Positions 46,048 to 56,600 of a DNA stretch of 64,000 nucleotides are shown here, in pieces. The DNA comes from Agromyces flavus (lineage in GTDB: Bacteria; Actinomycetota; Actinomycetes; Actinomycetales; Microbacteriaceae), in assembly GCF_900104685.1 (NCBI RefSeq), contig NZ_LT629755.1, positions 186,001-250,000 on the forward strand. The letters are read 5' to 3'. The notes under the pieces are model-generated. The model saw only the letters and a program-made list of their open reading frames with translations, made no database searches and was not told where the DNA came from. Each line of letters begins with the position of its first letter. Positions within the stretch are counted from its first letter, which is position 1. The position numbers and the translations under genes were made by a program.

Positions 46048-46074
46048 TTAGCACTCTCACTCAGAGGCTGCTAA
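46048..46074 (+). promoter_or_regulatory. CIRCE-like operator 2 (HrcA site)
   Basis: TTAGCACTC-N9-GGCTGCTAA: the left arm is perfect and the right arm has two mismatches to GAGTGCTAA. It overlaps the expected transcription start and lies 45 bp from operator 1 centre to centre. Confidence 0.75.
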
Positions 46075-46104
46075 CCCCAGTCTTCGTCAAGAAAGAGGTC
46101 AACC

Positions 46105-46401
46105 GTGTCGGTTTCCATCAAGCCGCTCGAGGATCGCATCGTCATCAAGCAGGTCGAGGCCGAGCAGACCACCGCTTCGGGCCTGGTCATCCCCGACACC
46201 GCCAAGGAGAAGCCGCAGGAGGGCGAGGTCGTCGCCGTGGGCCCGGGCCGCATCGACGACAACGGCAACCGCGTCCCGCTCGACGTGTCCGTCGGCGACA
46301 AGGTCCTGTACTCCAAGTACGGCGGCACCGAGGTGAAGTTCGGCGGCGAGGAGTTCCTCGTGCTGTCGGCTCGCGACGTGCTGGCGGTCGTCGTCCGCTA
46401 G
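46105..46401 (+). CDS. groES: co-chaperonin GroES
   Basis: GroES (98 residues) caps the GroEL folding chamber. [27 protein letters not shown] and [28 protein letters not shown] are diagnostic. GTG start after AAAGAGG. groEL does not follow; the transcript appears to end at the hairpin downstream, so the chaperonin must be encoded elsewhere. Confidence 0.97.
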   Translation: MSVSIKPLEDRIVIKQVEAEQTTASGLVIPDTAKEKPQEGEVVAVGPGRIDDNGNRVPLDVSVGDKVLYSKYGGTEVKFGGEEFLVLSARDVLAVVVR

Positions 46402-46419
46402 TCGGCACCGACATCGTCC

Positions 46420-46451
46420 GCGGCCCGGATGCCACTCGGCATCCGGGCCGC
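46420..46451 (+). terminator. groES terminator
   Basis: A perfect 14-bp stem (46420-46433 with 46438-46451) and loop ACTC, 18 nt after the stop codon. Confidence 0.8.
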
Positions 46452-46556
46452 GTCGCGTCTCCGGGCCCGAACACGACGGCGATCGGATGGCGCGTCCCGG
46501 CCGGATCTCGACGGAGGACGGCAGGCGATCCGCCGGCCCGGGTCGGCGGCCGCACG

Positions 46557-46571
46557 TAGGCTGATCCGGTG
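46557..46571 (+). promoter_or_regulatory. leaderless promoter of rarD
   Basis: TAGGCT (46557-46562) lies 6 nt before the GTG at 46569. Confidence 0.6.
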
Positions 46572-47522
46572 ACCTCCGCTCCACCGACCGCCTCACGGGC
46601 GCGAACTCCGCGTGCGAGCCTCAATCGTGCAGGGCTCGCCTACGCGGTCTCCGCCTACGCGCTGTGGGGCTTCCTCCCCATCTACTTCATCGCGCTCGCG
46701 CCCACCACGCCCGTCGAGATCGTCGCGTGGCGCATCCTGCTCTCGCTGGTGTTCTGCGCCCTGCTCATCGCCCTGACACGCTCGTGGCGCACGTTCGCCG
46801 GGCTGCTCCGAGACCGCCGCGTGGTGCTCATCATGGGGGCGGCGGGCGCGCTCATCTTCGTCAACTGGCTCACGTACGTCTTCGCGGCCGTGTCCGGCCA
46901 AGTCGTCGAGGCCGCGCTCGGGTACTTCATCAACCCGATCGTGACGGTCTTCCTCGGGGTGCTCGTGCTCAGGGAACGCCTCAACGCCGTGCAGTGGACC
47001 GCGGTGGGCATCTCGATCGTCGCCGTCGTCGTGCTCGCCGTCGGATACGGCCAGGTGCCGTGGATCGCGCTGGTGCTGGCCTTCAGCTTCGGCTTCTACG
47101 GGCTCATCAAGAAGCACGTGGGCCCCCGGGTCGACGCCGTCTCCGGCCTGACGCTCGAGACCGCGTGGCTCGCGCCGCTCGCCGCCGTGCTGCTCGTCGT
47201 CGAGGGCCTCACCACCGGGCTCACCATGGGCACCGAAGGCACCTGGCACACGGTGCTGCTGCTCGCGGCCGGAGCCGTCACCGCGATCCCGCTGCTGCTC
47301 TTCGCGGCCGCCTCCCGGCGCCTGCCGCTGATCTACATGGGCTTCATCCAGTACTTCGCCCCGTTCATCCAGTTCCTGGTCGGGGTCGTGATCCTGAACG
47401 AGCCCATGCCGCTCGAGCGATGGATCGGCTTCGGACTCGTCTGGATCGCGCTCGTCGTGCTGGCGTTCGACCTCGCCAGGGGCGCACGCGCCGCCCGTCG
47501 GGCGGCGCTCGCGGCCCTCTGA
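46569..47522 (+). CDS. rarD: EamA/RarD-family transporter
   Basis: A 317-residue, ten-helix protein of the drug/metabolite transporter superfamily, RarD branch. AGLAYAVSAYALWGFLPIYFIAL and the second-repeat IYMGFIQYFAPFIQFLVGVVILNEPM match the family, including the glutamate near the end of helix 9. RarD proteins are named after a chloramphenicol-sensitivity locus; the real substrate is unknown. Stands alone, with its own leaderless promoter. Confidence 0.88.
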   Translation: MTSAPPTASRARTPRASLNRAGLAYAVSAYALWGFLPIYFIALAPTTPVEIVAWRILLSLVFCALLIALTRSWRTFAGLLRDRRVVLIMGAAGALIFVNWLTYVFAAVSGQVVEAALGYFINPIVTVFLGVLVLRERLNAVQWTAVGISIVAVVVLAVGYGQVPWIALVLAFSFGFYGLIKKHVGPRVDAVSGLTLETAWLAPLAAVLLVVEGLTTGLTMGTEGTWHTVLLLAAGAVTAIPLLLFAAASRRLPLIYMGFIQYFAPFIQFLVGVVILNEPMPLERWIGFGLVWIALVVLAFDLARGARAARRAALAAL

Positions 47523-47651
47523 CCGTGGCGAGCGGTCCTGGCGCACCCCGCGATCTGGGGGTTGCGCGCGGGTGGAGCCGACGGCGATTGCGTGCGCGAA
47601 ACGGGCCGCCGACGCGCATTTCATGCGCATCCGCGCACCGATGTGTCGCTC

Positions 47652-47724
47652 GGGTAACGATTGGCCCGGTGTTACCGGGTTGTGATCGGGATCGCTTGTT
47701 TCGACCAGACCCGGGCAATACTGT
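47652..47724 (+). promoter_or_regulatory. promoter and inverted repeats before the ABC binding-protein gene
   Basis: TTGTTT (47696-47701), 17 nt and TACTGT (47719-47724) form the likely promoter. Just upstream lie overlapping inverted repeats: GGTAAC (47653-47658) with GTTACC (47671-47676), and CCCGGT-GTT-ACCGGG (47665-47679). They could be an operator or the rarD terminator. The rest of 47523-47787 shows nothing clear. Confidence 0.5.
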
Positions 47725-47787
47725 CAAACCACCGGCGTCGGAAGACGCTGCAATCTGTGTACCGATCCTTCAGTCCCAAGGAGCAAC

Positions 47788-49080
47788 ATGAGCGTATTCG
47801 CGAAGGCCACCGCCTCGCGCTCGGCTCGCGCGGCCTGGACGGGCATCGCCATCGCCGGCGTGTCCGCCCTCCTCCTCACCGCGTGCAGCACGGGCGGCAA
47901 TCCGGAGCCCGCCGAGTCGGAGGAAGCCGCCGACACTGGCGACGCGCTGGAGATCGAGGCGGGTGAGCGCGACCTCACCCTGAAGGTCGGCACCATCCTT
48001 CCCCAGAGCGGCACCCTCGCCTTCCTCGGCCCGCCCGAGGAGGCCGGCGTGGCGCTCGCCGCGCAGGAGATCAACGAGGCCGATGCCGGCATCAACGTCG
48101 AGGTCGTCTACCGCGACTCCGGCGACACCACGACCGACATCGCCACCGTCTCGGTGACCGACCTCCTCTCGCAGGACGTCTCGGCCATCGTCGGTGCGGC
48201 GTCGTCCGGTGTGTCGCTCACCGTGATCGACCAGATCACATCCGCCGGTGTCGTGCACTTCTCGCCCGCCAACACGTCGCCCGACTTCACGGACTACGAG
48301 GACAACGGGCTGTACTTCCGTACGGCTCCCTCCGACCTGCTTCAGGGCGAGGTGCTCGGCAACCTGATCGCCGAGGACGGCGCGTCCACGCTCGGCCTGC
48401 TCGTGCTGAACGACCCGTACGGCACCGGACTCGCCGGTGCCCTGAAGGAGACGTTCGAGTCGGCCGGCGGCGAGGTCGTCGCCGAGGAGCTGTTCAACAC
48501 CGGTGACTCGAACTTCGACTCGCAGCTCTCGGCGATCAACGCCGCGAACCCCGATGCCGTGGCCGTCATCACATTCGACGAGTCCAAGGTCGTCGTTCCG
48601 GCGCTCGTCGGCTCCGGGTACCCCGGCAGCCAGCTGTACTTCGTCGATGGCAACCTGAAGGACTACAGCGCTGACTTCGCCCCCGGCTTGATCGCCGATG
48701 CGAAGGGCACGCTGCCCGGTCCGAAGCTCGAGGACGACTTCCGCGAGCGCCTCCTCGAGGTCGACCCGGCCCTGACCGACTTCAGCTACGGCCCCGAGTC
48801 GTACGACGCGCTCATGCTCATCGCGATGGCCGCCTATGCGGCGAACAGCGTCGAGGGCACCGACATCGGCGAGTACCTCCAGCAGGTGTCGGGTGGCTCG
48901 GGCGACGGTGAGAAGGTCACGTCCTTCGCCGACGCCGCGGCGCTCCTCGCCGAGGGCCAGCAGGTCGACTACGACGGTGCATCGGGTCCGATCACCCTCA
49001 ATGAGAAGGGTGACCCGACCGAGGCGACCATCGGCATCTACCAGTACGGTGACGACAACAAGTACACCCGCATCAACTGA
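47788..49080 (+). CDS. branched-chain amino acid-type ABC substrate-binding lipoprotein
   Basis: A 430-residue periplasmic-binding-fold (LivJ-like, type I) protein. The N-terminal lipobox LLLTAC places the lipidated cysteine at Cys33. The core has KVGTILPQSGTLAFLGPPEEAGVALA and AAQEINEADAGINVEVV, typical of amino acid or amide receptors. ATG after AAGGAGCAAC. The matching permease and ATPase genes lie on the opposite strand just downstream. Exact ligand (leucine/isoleucine/valine, urea or short amides) is not decided by sequence inspection. Confidence 0.92.
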   Translation: MSVFAKATASRSARAAWTGIAIAGVSALLLTACSTGGNPEPAESEEAADTGDALEIEAGERDLTLKVGTILPQSGTLAFLGPPEEAGVALAAQEINEADAGINVEVVYRDSGDTTTDIATVSVTDLLSQDVSAIVGAASSGVSLTVIDQITSAGVVHFSPANTSPDFTDYEDNGLYFRTAPSDLLQGEVLGNLIAEDGASTLGLLVLNDPYGTGLAGALKETFESAGGEVVAEELFNTGDSNFDSQLSAINAANPDAVAVITFDESKVVVPALVGSGYPGSQLYFVDGNLKDYSADFAPGLIADAKGTLPGPKLEDDFRERLLEVDPALTDFSYGPESYDALMLIAMAAYAANSVEGTDIGEYLQQVSGGSGDGEKVTSFADAAALLAEGQQVDYDGASGPITLNEKGDPTEATIGIYQYGDDNKYTRIN

Positions 49081-49096
49081 TCGCTGACGCGACACG

Positions 49097-49124
49097 AAGG
49101 GCCCTGGCTCCGGCCGGGGCCCTT
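49097..49124 (+). terminator. terminator of the binding-protein gene
   Basis: A 12-bp stem with one G·T pair (49097-49108 with 49113-49124), loop TCCG, followed by TTCGTCT. Confidence 0.8.
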
Positions 49125-49295
49125 TCGTCTGTCCGCGGGAATGCCCATGGGATGGAAGGATGCGGTGTCGAGCGGATGCCGTCGGGGTCGTGCCCGGCGC
49201 TCAGAACCCGTGCGAAGCGCCCGGTTCCGGCCGACGTGATGCCGGGACGCGACCCGGTCCGAGGCGACCACCGTGGATCGCAGCCGCCCGCTCGG

Positions 49296-49531
49296 TACAA
49301 TGCGCCTCACGTGAGGTTCGGTTCACATGAGCCATCGTGGGACCATCGCGGGCGGTGATCGCATGCCTGGCGCCATCGACATGCGACGAGGGGAGGCGGT
49401 CACAGCGTGGCACCGTCCAGGACAGGCGAGTCGGCAGTCGATCGGTAGCGATGTCGCCGATCCGCAGCCGCCGTGTCGTGTCACGTGCCGAGAACGGCGA
49501 AGGGGCGGATGCCGTAGCATCCGCCCCTTCG
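49296..49531 (+). ncRNA. possible orphan small RNA between the transporter genes
   Basis: TACAAT (49296-49301) is followed at once by the 12-bp palindrome CCTCACGTGAGG (49305-49316), and about 190 nt later by a strong hairpin (49498-49531). No convincing gene lies between: the 85-codon frame at 49327 runs through the hairpin and has a poorly placed ribosome binding site. A transcript of about 225 nt is possible. The -35 is weak. The rest of 49125-49546 shows nothing else. Confidence 0.3.
49498..49531 (-). terminator. terminator of the liv operon (bidirectional stem)
   Basis: A perfect 15-bp stem (49498-49512 with 49517-49531) and loop CGTA, 15 nt beyond the livF stop on the reverse strand. 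Confidence 0.8.
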
Positions 49532-49546
49532 ACCACCCGAGGTGGC

Positions 49547-50321
<775 letters not shown>

Positions 50322-50335
<14 letters not shown>

Positions 50336-51236
50336 CGATGAGCTCCTTCAGTGCTTCGACGTGGCCGGTGTCGGTCGCGCCGAGATCCGTGTCGTGGTGC
50401 GCGCCGAGATAGGCGTCGATCACGGCCTGGTCCTGCATGACCGTGTGAGGGTCGCCCTCGGCCACGATCTTGCCCTCGGCCATCACGACGACCCAGTCGG
50501 CGATGTGGCGCACCATGTGCATGTCGTGCTCGACGAACAGCACGGTCATGCCCTGCGACTTCAGGTCGAGGATGTGGTCGAGCAGCGACTGGGTCAGTGC
50601 CGGGTTGACCCCGGCCATCGGCTCGTCGAGCATCACGAGGGTGGGGTCGCTCATGAGCGCCCGAGCCATCTCGAGCAGCTTGCGCTGGCCGCCCGAGAGG
50701 CTCGCCGCGTAGTCCTCCTGCTTGGCGTCGAGCTTGAAGCGCGTCAGCAGCTCCTTCGCCTTCGCCTCGATCTCGTCCTCCTGCTTGCGCCACAGGAACG
50801 GCAGGATCGACCGGAAGAGGTTCTCGCCGGTCTGCGACTTCGCGCCCAGCTTCATGTTGTCGAGCACCGTGAGCAGGCCGAGCGCCTTCGTCAGCTGGAA
50901 GGTGCGGATGAGGCCCATGCGCGCGACCCGGTACGCCGGAACGTGCGCGAGCGAACGGCCGTCGAACTCCCACTTGCCCTCGTCGGGCTTGTCGAAGCCC
51001 GTGAGCAGGTTGAAGAACGTGGTCTTGCCGGCGCCGTTCGGGCCGATGAGGGCCGTGATGGCCCCGCGTGGGATCTCGACGTGATCGACGTCGACGGCGG
51101 TGAGGCCGCCGAACGTGCGCTTGACGCCGTCGGCGACGAGGATCGGATCGACCTTCTTGACGCCCGGTGCGGCGTCGCCGACGTGGAGGCCGGTGCTCTT
51201 GACCGGCTTGGTCGCGGGAGTGACGTTATCGGACAA
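50322..51236 (-). CDS. livG: branched-chain amino acid ABC transporter ATP-binding protein LivG
   Basis: Second ATPase of the importer. Walker A GPNGAGKTTFF, signature LSGGQRKLLEMARAL and Walker B VMLDEPMAGVNP are present; the LivG-specific helical insert lies between them. No ATG or GTG fits the 5' end: a TTG at 51236 sits 7 nt behind AAGGAG and overlaps the livM stop by 11 nt, giving 304 residues beginning MSDNVTPAT. The frame further upstream belongs to livM sequence. Confidence 0.9.
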
Positions 51237-52209
51237 AGGCCAACTCCTTCTTATTGCCGAAGATGCCCTGTGGCCTGAAGACCACGAGCAGCATGATGCC
51301 AACGCCCACCAGGATGAACGTGAGCTGGCCCGCCTGCACCGGCGTCATGAACGGGAACCAGCCGGCCTCCACCCCACGGGCAACGAATCCCGAAAAGAAC
51401 GAGATGAGCACCCAGAAGAGCATCGCACCCACGATGGGACCGAGGATCGTCGCGGCGCCGCCCAGCAGCAGGATCGCGTAGATGAAAAACGTCAGCGACG
51501 TCTGGTAGTTCGCCGGCACGACCGCGCGGGGCATGATGAACACCATGCCCGCGACAGTGCCGAAGACGCCACCGAGGATCAGGCTCTGCATCTTGTAGGA
51601 GTACACGTTCTTGCCGAGCGCACGCACGGCGTCCTCGTCCTCGCGGATGCCCTTGATCACGCGACCCCACGGACTGCGCATGAGCAGCCAGGTGAAGAGG
51701 GCCGCGAGGATCACGATGGTCCAGCCCACGATCCGGATCCACCAGTCGTAGGCGTTGTACGTGAACGGACCGAACCCGTACGTGCCGTCGGGGATGGGGT
51801 TCAGCGCCGCGAACCCGCCCTTGTAGCCCTGGAGGCCGCTCGCCGAGCCTGTGACGTCCTCGAACGTGTTCGTGGTGAAGATGAGGCGGAGGATCTCGGC
51901 TGCGGCGATGGTGACGATGGCCAGGTAGTCGGCTCGCAGTCGCAGGGTCGGGATACCGAGGATGAGCGCGAACACCACTGAGGCGCCGATGCCGGTGAGC
52001 ACCGCCGCCCACACCGGGAAGCCGAACGTGAGCGTGGAGATCGCGTAGCCGTAGGCACCGATGGCCATGAAGCCCGCCTGGCCGAAGTTGAGCAGGCCCG
52101 TGTAGCCGAAGTGGATCGCCAGGCCGAGCGCCGCGAGGGCGTAGGCGGCGGTCGTCGGGCTGATGAGCTGCTGCGACGCGTTGGAGAGGATCGCAATCCA
52201 GTCGATCAT
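51226..52209 (-). CDS. livM: branched-chain amino acid ABC transporter permease LivM
   Basis: A 327-residue permease with 8-10 hydrophobic helices. LGLAIHFGYTGLLNFGQAGFMAIGAYGYA and the EAA-like cytoplasmic loop SPWGRVIKGIREDEDAVRALGKN are diagnostic. The ATG at 52209 follows GGAGCGACC; the longer frame to 52683 overlaps livH. C-terminal RPQGIFGNKKE is the usual LivM end. Confidence 0.93.
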   Translation of the reverse strand: MIDWIAILSNASQQLISPTTAAYALAALGLAIHFGYTGLLNFGQAGFMAIGAYGYAISTLTFGFPVWAAVLTGIGASVVFALILGIPTLRLRADYLAIVTIAAAEILRLIFTTNTFEDVTGSASGLQGYKGGFAALNPIPDGTYGFGPFTYNAYDWWIRIVGWTIVILAALFTWLLMRSPWGRVIKGIREDEDAVRALGKNVYSYKMQSLILGGVFGTVAGMVFIMPRAVVPANYQTSLTFFIYAILLLGGAATILGPIVGAMLFWVLISFFSGFVARGVEAGWFPFMTPVQAGQLTFILVGVGIMLLVVFRPQGIFGNKKELAFVR

Positions 52210-52220
52210 GAGGTCGCTCC

Positions 52221-53546
52221 TTATCCGATTCTCTCTCGGCGACCGAGGATGCCCTGCGGTCGGAACAGCAGCACGAGGATCAGCACGACCAGCGCGCCGA
52301 CGTACTTCATGTCGCTCGGCAGCCAGAGCGTGGAGAGCTCGACGAAGAGGCCCACGATGAGCGAGCCGACGAGCGCGCCGAACGCGGTGCCGAGACCGCC
52401 CAGGGTGACCGCGGCGAAGATGAGCAGCAGGATCTGGAAGCCCATGTCCCAGCTCACGCCCGGGCGGAAGTACGCCCAGAGGATGCCCGAGAGGCCCGCG
52501 AGCACGGCGCCGAGGACCCACACGATGCGGATGACGCGGTCGACATCGATGCCGCTCGCGGCGGCGAGCGGCGCGTTGTCGGACACTGCCCGAGTGGCCT
52601 TGCCGATGCGCGTGCGGAGCAGGAAGTAGGCGACCGCGAGCAGCACCACGATGGAGGTCGCCATGCTGATCACGTCGATCCACGAGAGCGTGATGGGCCC
52701 GATGTGGATGTCGGAGGGCAGCGTGGCGCCCGGCAGCTGGCGCGTCGCGCCGCCGTAGAAGAACTGGTAGGTGTACCGGATCGCGAGCGAGAGGCCGATG
52801 CTGACGATCATGAGCGGGATCAGCGCGACCCCGCGCCGTCGCAGCGGCTTCCAGAGCGCCGCGTCGAGCGTCCAGCCGAGCGCGCCGGAGAGCACCAGCG
52901 AGATGATCAGCGCGAGCCAGACCGGCAGCGCGAGATCGACCCCGAAGGTCAGCATCATCAAGGCGCCGAAGGTGACCATCTCGGCGTGCGCGAAGTTCGA
53001 CAACCCGGTGGTGCCGAAGATGAGCGACAGGCCGATCGCGGCGAGCGCGAGCAGGAGGCCGAAGTTCAGGCCGTTCACCACCCGGATGAGCACCTGCGCG
53101 CCGAGGTCGGTCGTGACTCGCTGGCCTTCGCCGAGGAAGAAGTTGACGGACTTGCGGTTCGTCAGGCCGAACTCGGCCTCGACGGTCGACTGGCCGTCCT
53201 CGACGACGACGCCCTCGGGGAGCGTGTCCTCGTTGAGCGTGATCTCATAGGTCGCCTTCTCGGGAACGCCGATCGTCCAGCGCCCGTCGGCGTCGGTCTC
53301 GGTCGATCCTTCGAATCCGTTGCCCTCGACCGTGATCTCGACGCCCCTCAGGGGCTCGTCCTCGTACTGCACGTTGCCGCTGAAGAAGTACTCGAACTCC
53401 TCTTCGGCCGCCGTGTCCGTACCCCCTTCGTCCGCCAACGCAGGGGACGCTGCGATGCCGGACAGAGTGAGTGCGGAGACGAGGAGTCCGAAGAGGATGA
53501 GCCACCTCCCGCGAGAACGTGTGGGGACTGTTCGCGTGGGTTCCAC
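52221..53546 (-). CDS. livH: LivH permease with N-terminal extracytoplasmic domain
   Basis: A 441-residue protein in three parts. Residues about 14-38 form a signal peptide (WLILFGLLVSALTLSGIAASPALA). Residues about 40-140 look like a carboxypeptidase-regulatory/SdrD-type beta-sandwich (GVEITVEGNGFEGSTETDADGRWTIGVP). From about 150 comes a normal LivH permease (NGLNFGLLLALAAIGLSLIFGTTGLSNFAHAEM, EAA loop RTRIGKATRAVSDN). E. coli LivH has about 308 residues. GTG start after TTTGGAGG. First gene of livHMGF, divergent from guaB. Confidence 0.9.
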   Translation of the reverse strand: MEPTRTVPTRSRGRWLILFGLLVSALTLSGIAASPALADEGGTDTAAEEEFEYFFSGNVQYEDEPLRGVEITVEGNGFEGSTETDADGRWTIGVPEKATYEITLNEDTLPEGVVVEDGQSTVEAEFGLTNRKSVNFFLGEGQRVTTDLGAQVLIRVVNGLNFGLLLALAAIGLSLIFGTTGLSNFAHAEMVTFGALMMLTFGVDLALPVWLALIISLVLSGALGWTLDAALWKPLRRRGVALIPLMIVSIGLSLAIRYTYQFFYGGATRQLPGATLPSDIHIGPITLSWIDVISMATSIVVLLAVAYFLLRTRIGKATRAVSDNAPLAAASGIDVDRVIRIVWVLGAVLAGLSGILWAYFRPGVSWDMGFQILLLIFAAVTLGGLGTAFGALVGSLIVGLFVELSTLWLPSDMKYVGALVVLILVLLFRPQGILGRRERIG

Positions 53547-53597
53547 TGCACCTCCAAAGATCCCGACCGGGGGTTACGGTCGGGTCCGGCTTCCTGA

Positions 53598-55295
<1,698 letters not shown>

Positions 55296-55297
55296 CG

Positions 55298-56449
55298 TCA
55301 GCGCGCGTCGGCGAGTCGCGTGATCGCCTCGGAGAGGACTTCGGGTGAGCACGCGAGGTTGAGGCGCGCGTGGCCGCGGCCGGCTTCGGCGCCGAATCCG
55401 GGCCCGGGCGCGAGCGCGACACGCGCCCGCGTGAGCGCACGTTCGGCCGGGTCGTCCCCCCATCCGAGCGCGGAGAGGTCGAGCCAGGCGAGGTAGCTGG
55501 CGTCCGGCATCCGGTACCGCACTTCGGGCAGGAGGTCGGCGAGCAGGTCGACGAGGAGCCGCCGGTTGTCGTCGATCGACGCGAGCACGCCGTCGAGCCA
55601 GTACGCGCCGTGGCGGAATGCGGCGATGGACGCGATCGCGCCGAACTGCCCCATCCGCCACTCGACCTCGTAGGGGAGGGCTGCCCGGACGGCGTCGCCG
55701 CGCTCGCTCGCGGTCAGGATCATGGCGGCCTTGAGTCCGGCCAGGTTGAACGCCTTCGACGCCGCGCTGATCGCGATCCCATGCTCCCGCGCCGCATCGG
55801 ACACGGTCAGGAACGGCACGTACGGCGCGTCGGGCTGGGCGAGGGGTCCGTGCACCTCGTCGGAGACGATCGTGACGGCGAAGCGTGCGGCGAGGTCGGC
55901 GAGCGCCGCGAGGTCGTCGCGGTGGTGCACGTGCCCGACGGGGTTGTGCGGATTGCAGAGCACCATGGCGCGCGCACCCTCGGCGAACGCGGCCTCGATG
56001 CCGGCCAGGTCGAGCGACCATCCGTCGTCGATGCCGCCGGCGAGCGGCACCTCGACGACCGTCGCGCCGGCCTCCGTGACGAGGTCGAAGAACGGCGGGT
56101 AGATGGGCGGGTTGATGACGACGCCGGCACCCGGCCCGACGACGCGGCGCAGCACCTCGACGATGCCCATGCTGACATCGGCTGTGCAGGTGACCTGCCC
56201 CGGGTCGGGCTCCCAGCCCAGGCGTGCGGCTGCGAACTCGGCGAACGCCTCGGCCACCGGGCGGCTGCCCCGGTTGTAGCCCGTGTCGGAGCGGCGGACC
56301 GCGGCGTGCAGCGCCTCGGCGATCGGCTCGGCGAGCGGGTAGTCCATCTCGGCGACGGGCAGTGGCAGCACGTCGGGGTCGTAGGCGGTCCACTTCGCGC
56401 TCGTGCGCGTGCGGAGCAGGTCGATCGGGTCGGCGGCGACGCGGTGCAT
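55298..56449 (-). CDS. MalY/PatB-type pyridoxal-phosphate aminotransferase or C-S lyase
   Basis: A 383-residue fold-type I enzyme. The cofactor lysine lies in ISAASKAFNLAGLK; PVAEMDYPLAEPI and CNPHNPVGHV are the PatB/MalY pattern, which usually means cystathionine beta-lyase activity with or without aminotransferase activity. The ATG at 56449 follows GGAGG; the longer frame is unsupported. Physiological substrate unknown; methionine or sulfur metabolism is the usual role. Confidence 0.88.
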   Translation of the reverse strand: MHRVAADPIDLLRTRTSAKWTAYDPDVLPLPVAEMDYPLAEPIAEALHAAVRRSDTGYNRGSRPVAEAFAEFAAARLGWEPDPGQVTCTADVSMGIVEVLRRVVGPGAGVVINPPIYPPFFDLVTEAGATVVEVPLAGGIDDGWSLDLAGIEAAFAEGARAMVLCNPHNPVGHVHHRDDLAALADLAARFAVTIVSDEVHGPLAQPDAPYVPFLTVSDAAREHGIAISAASKAFNLAGLKAAMILTASERGDAVRAALPYEVEWRMGQFGAIASIAAFRHGAYWLDGVLASIDDNRRLLVDLLADLLPEVRYRMPDASYLAWLDLSALGWGDDPAERALTRARVALAPGPGFGAEAGRGHARLNLACSPEVLSEAITRLADAR

Positions 56450-56600
56450 GCCTCCAGCCTGCCGCAGTCGCGCCCGTGGCGACACCCGTTCAGGGGCCGG
56501 ATGTCGCGGGGACGTCGCGGCGCGCCATCCGCCTGTGTAATCTGGTCGGCTGCCCATCGGGCGCCGCGGCGCAGACCGCGAACGGAGAACGGATCGACCC

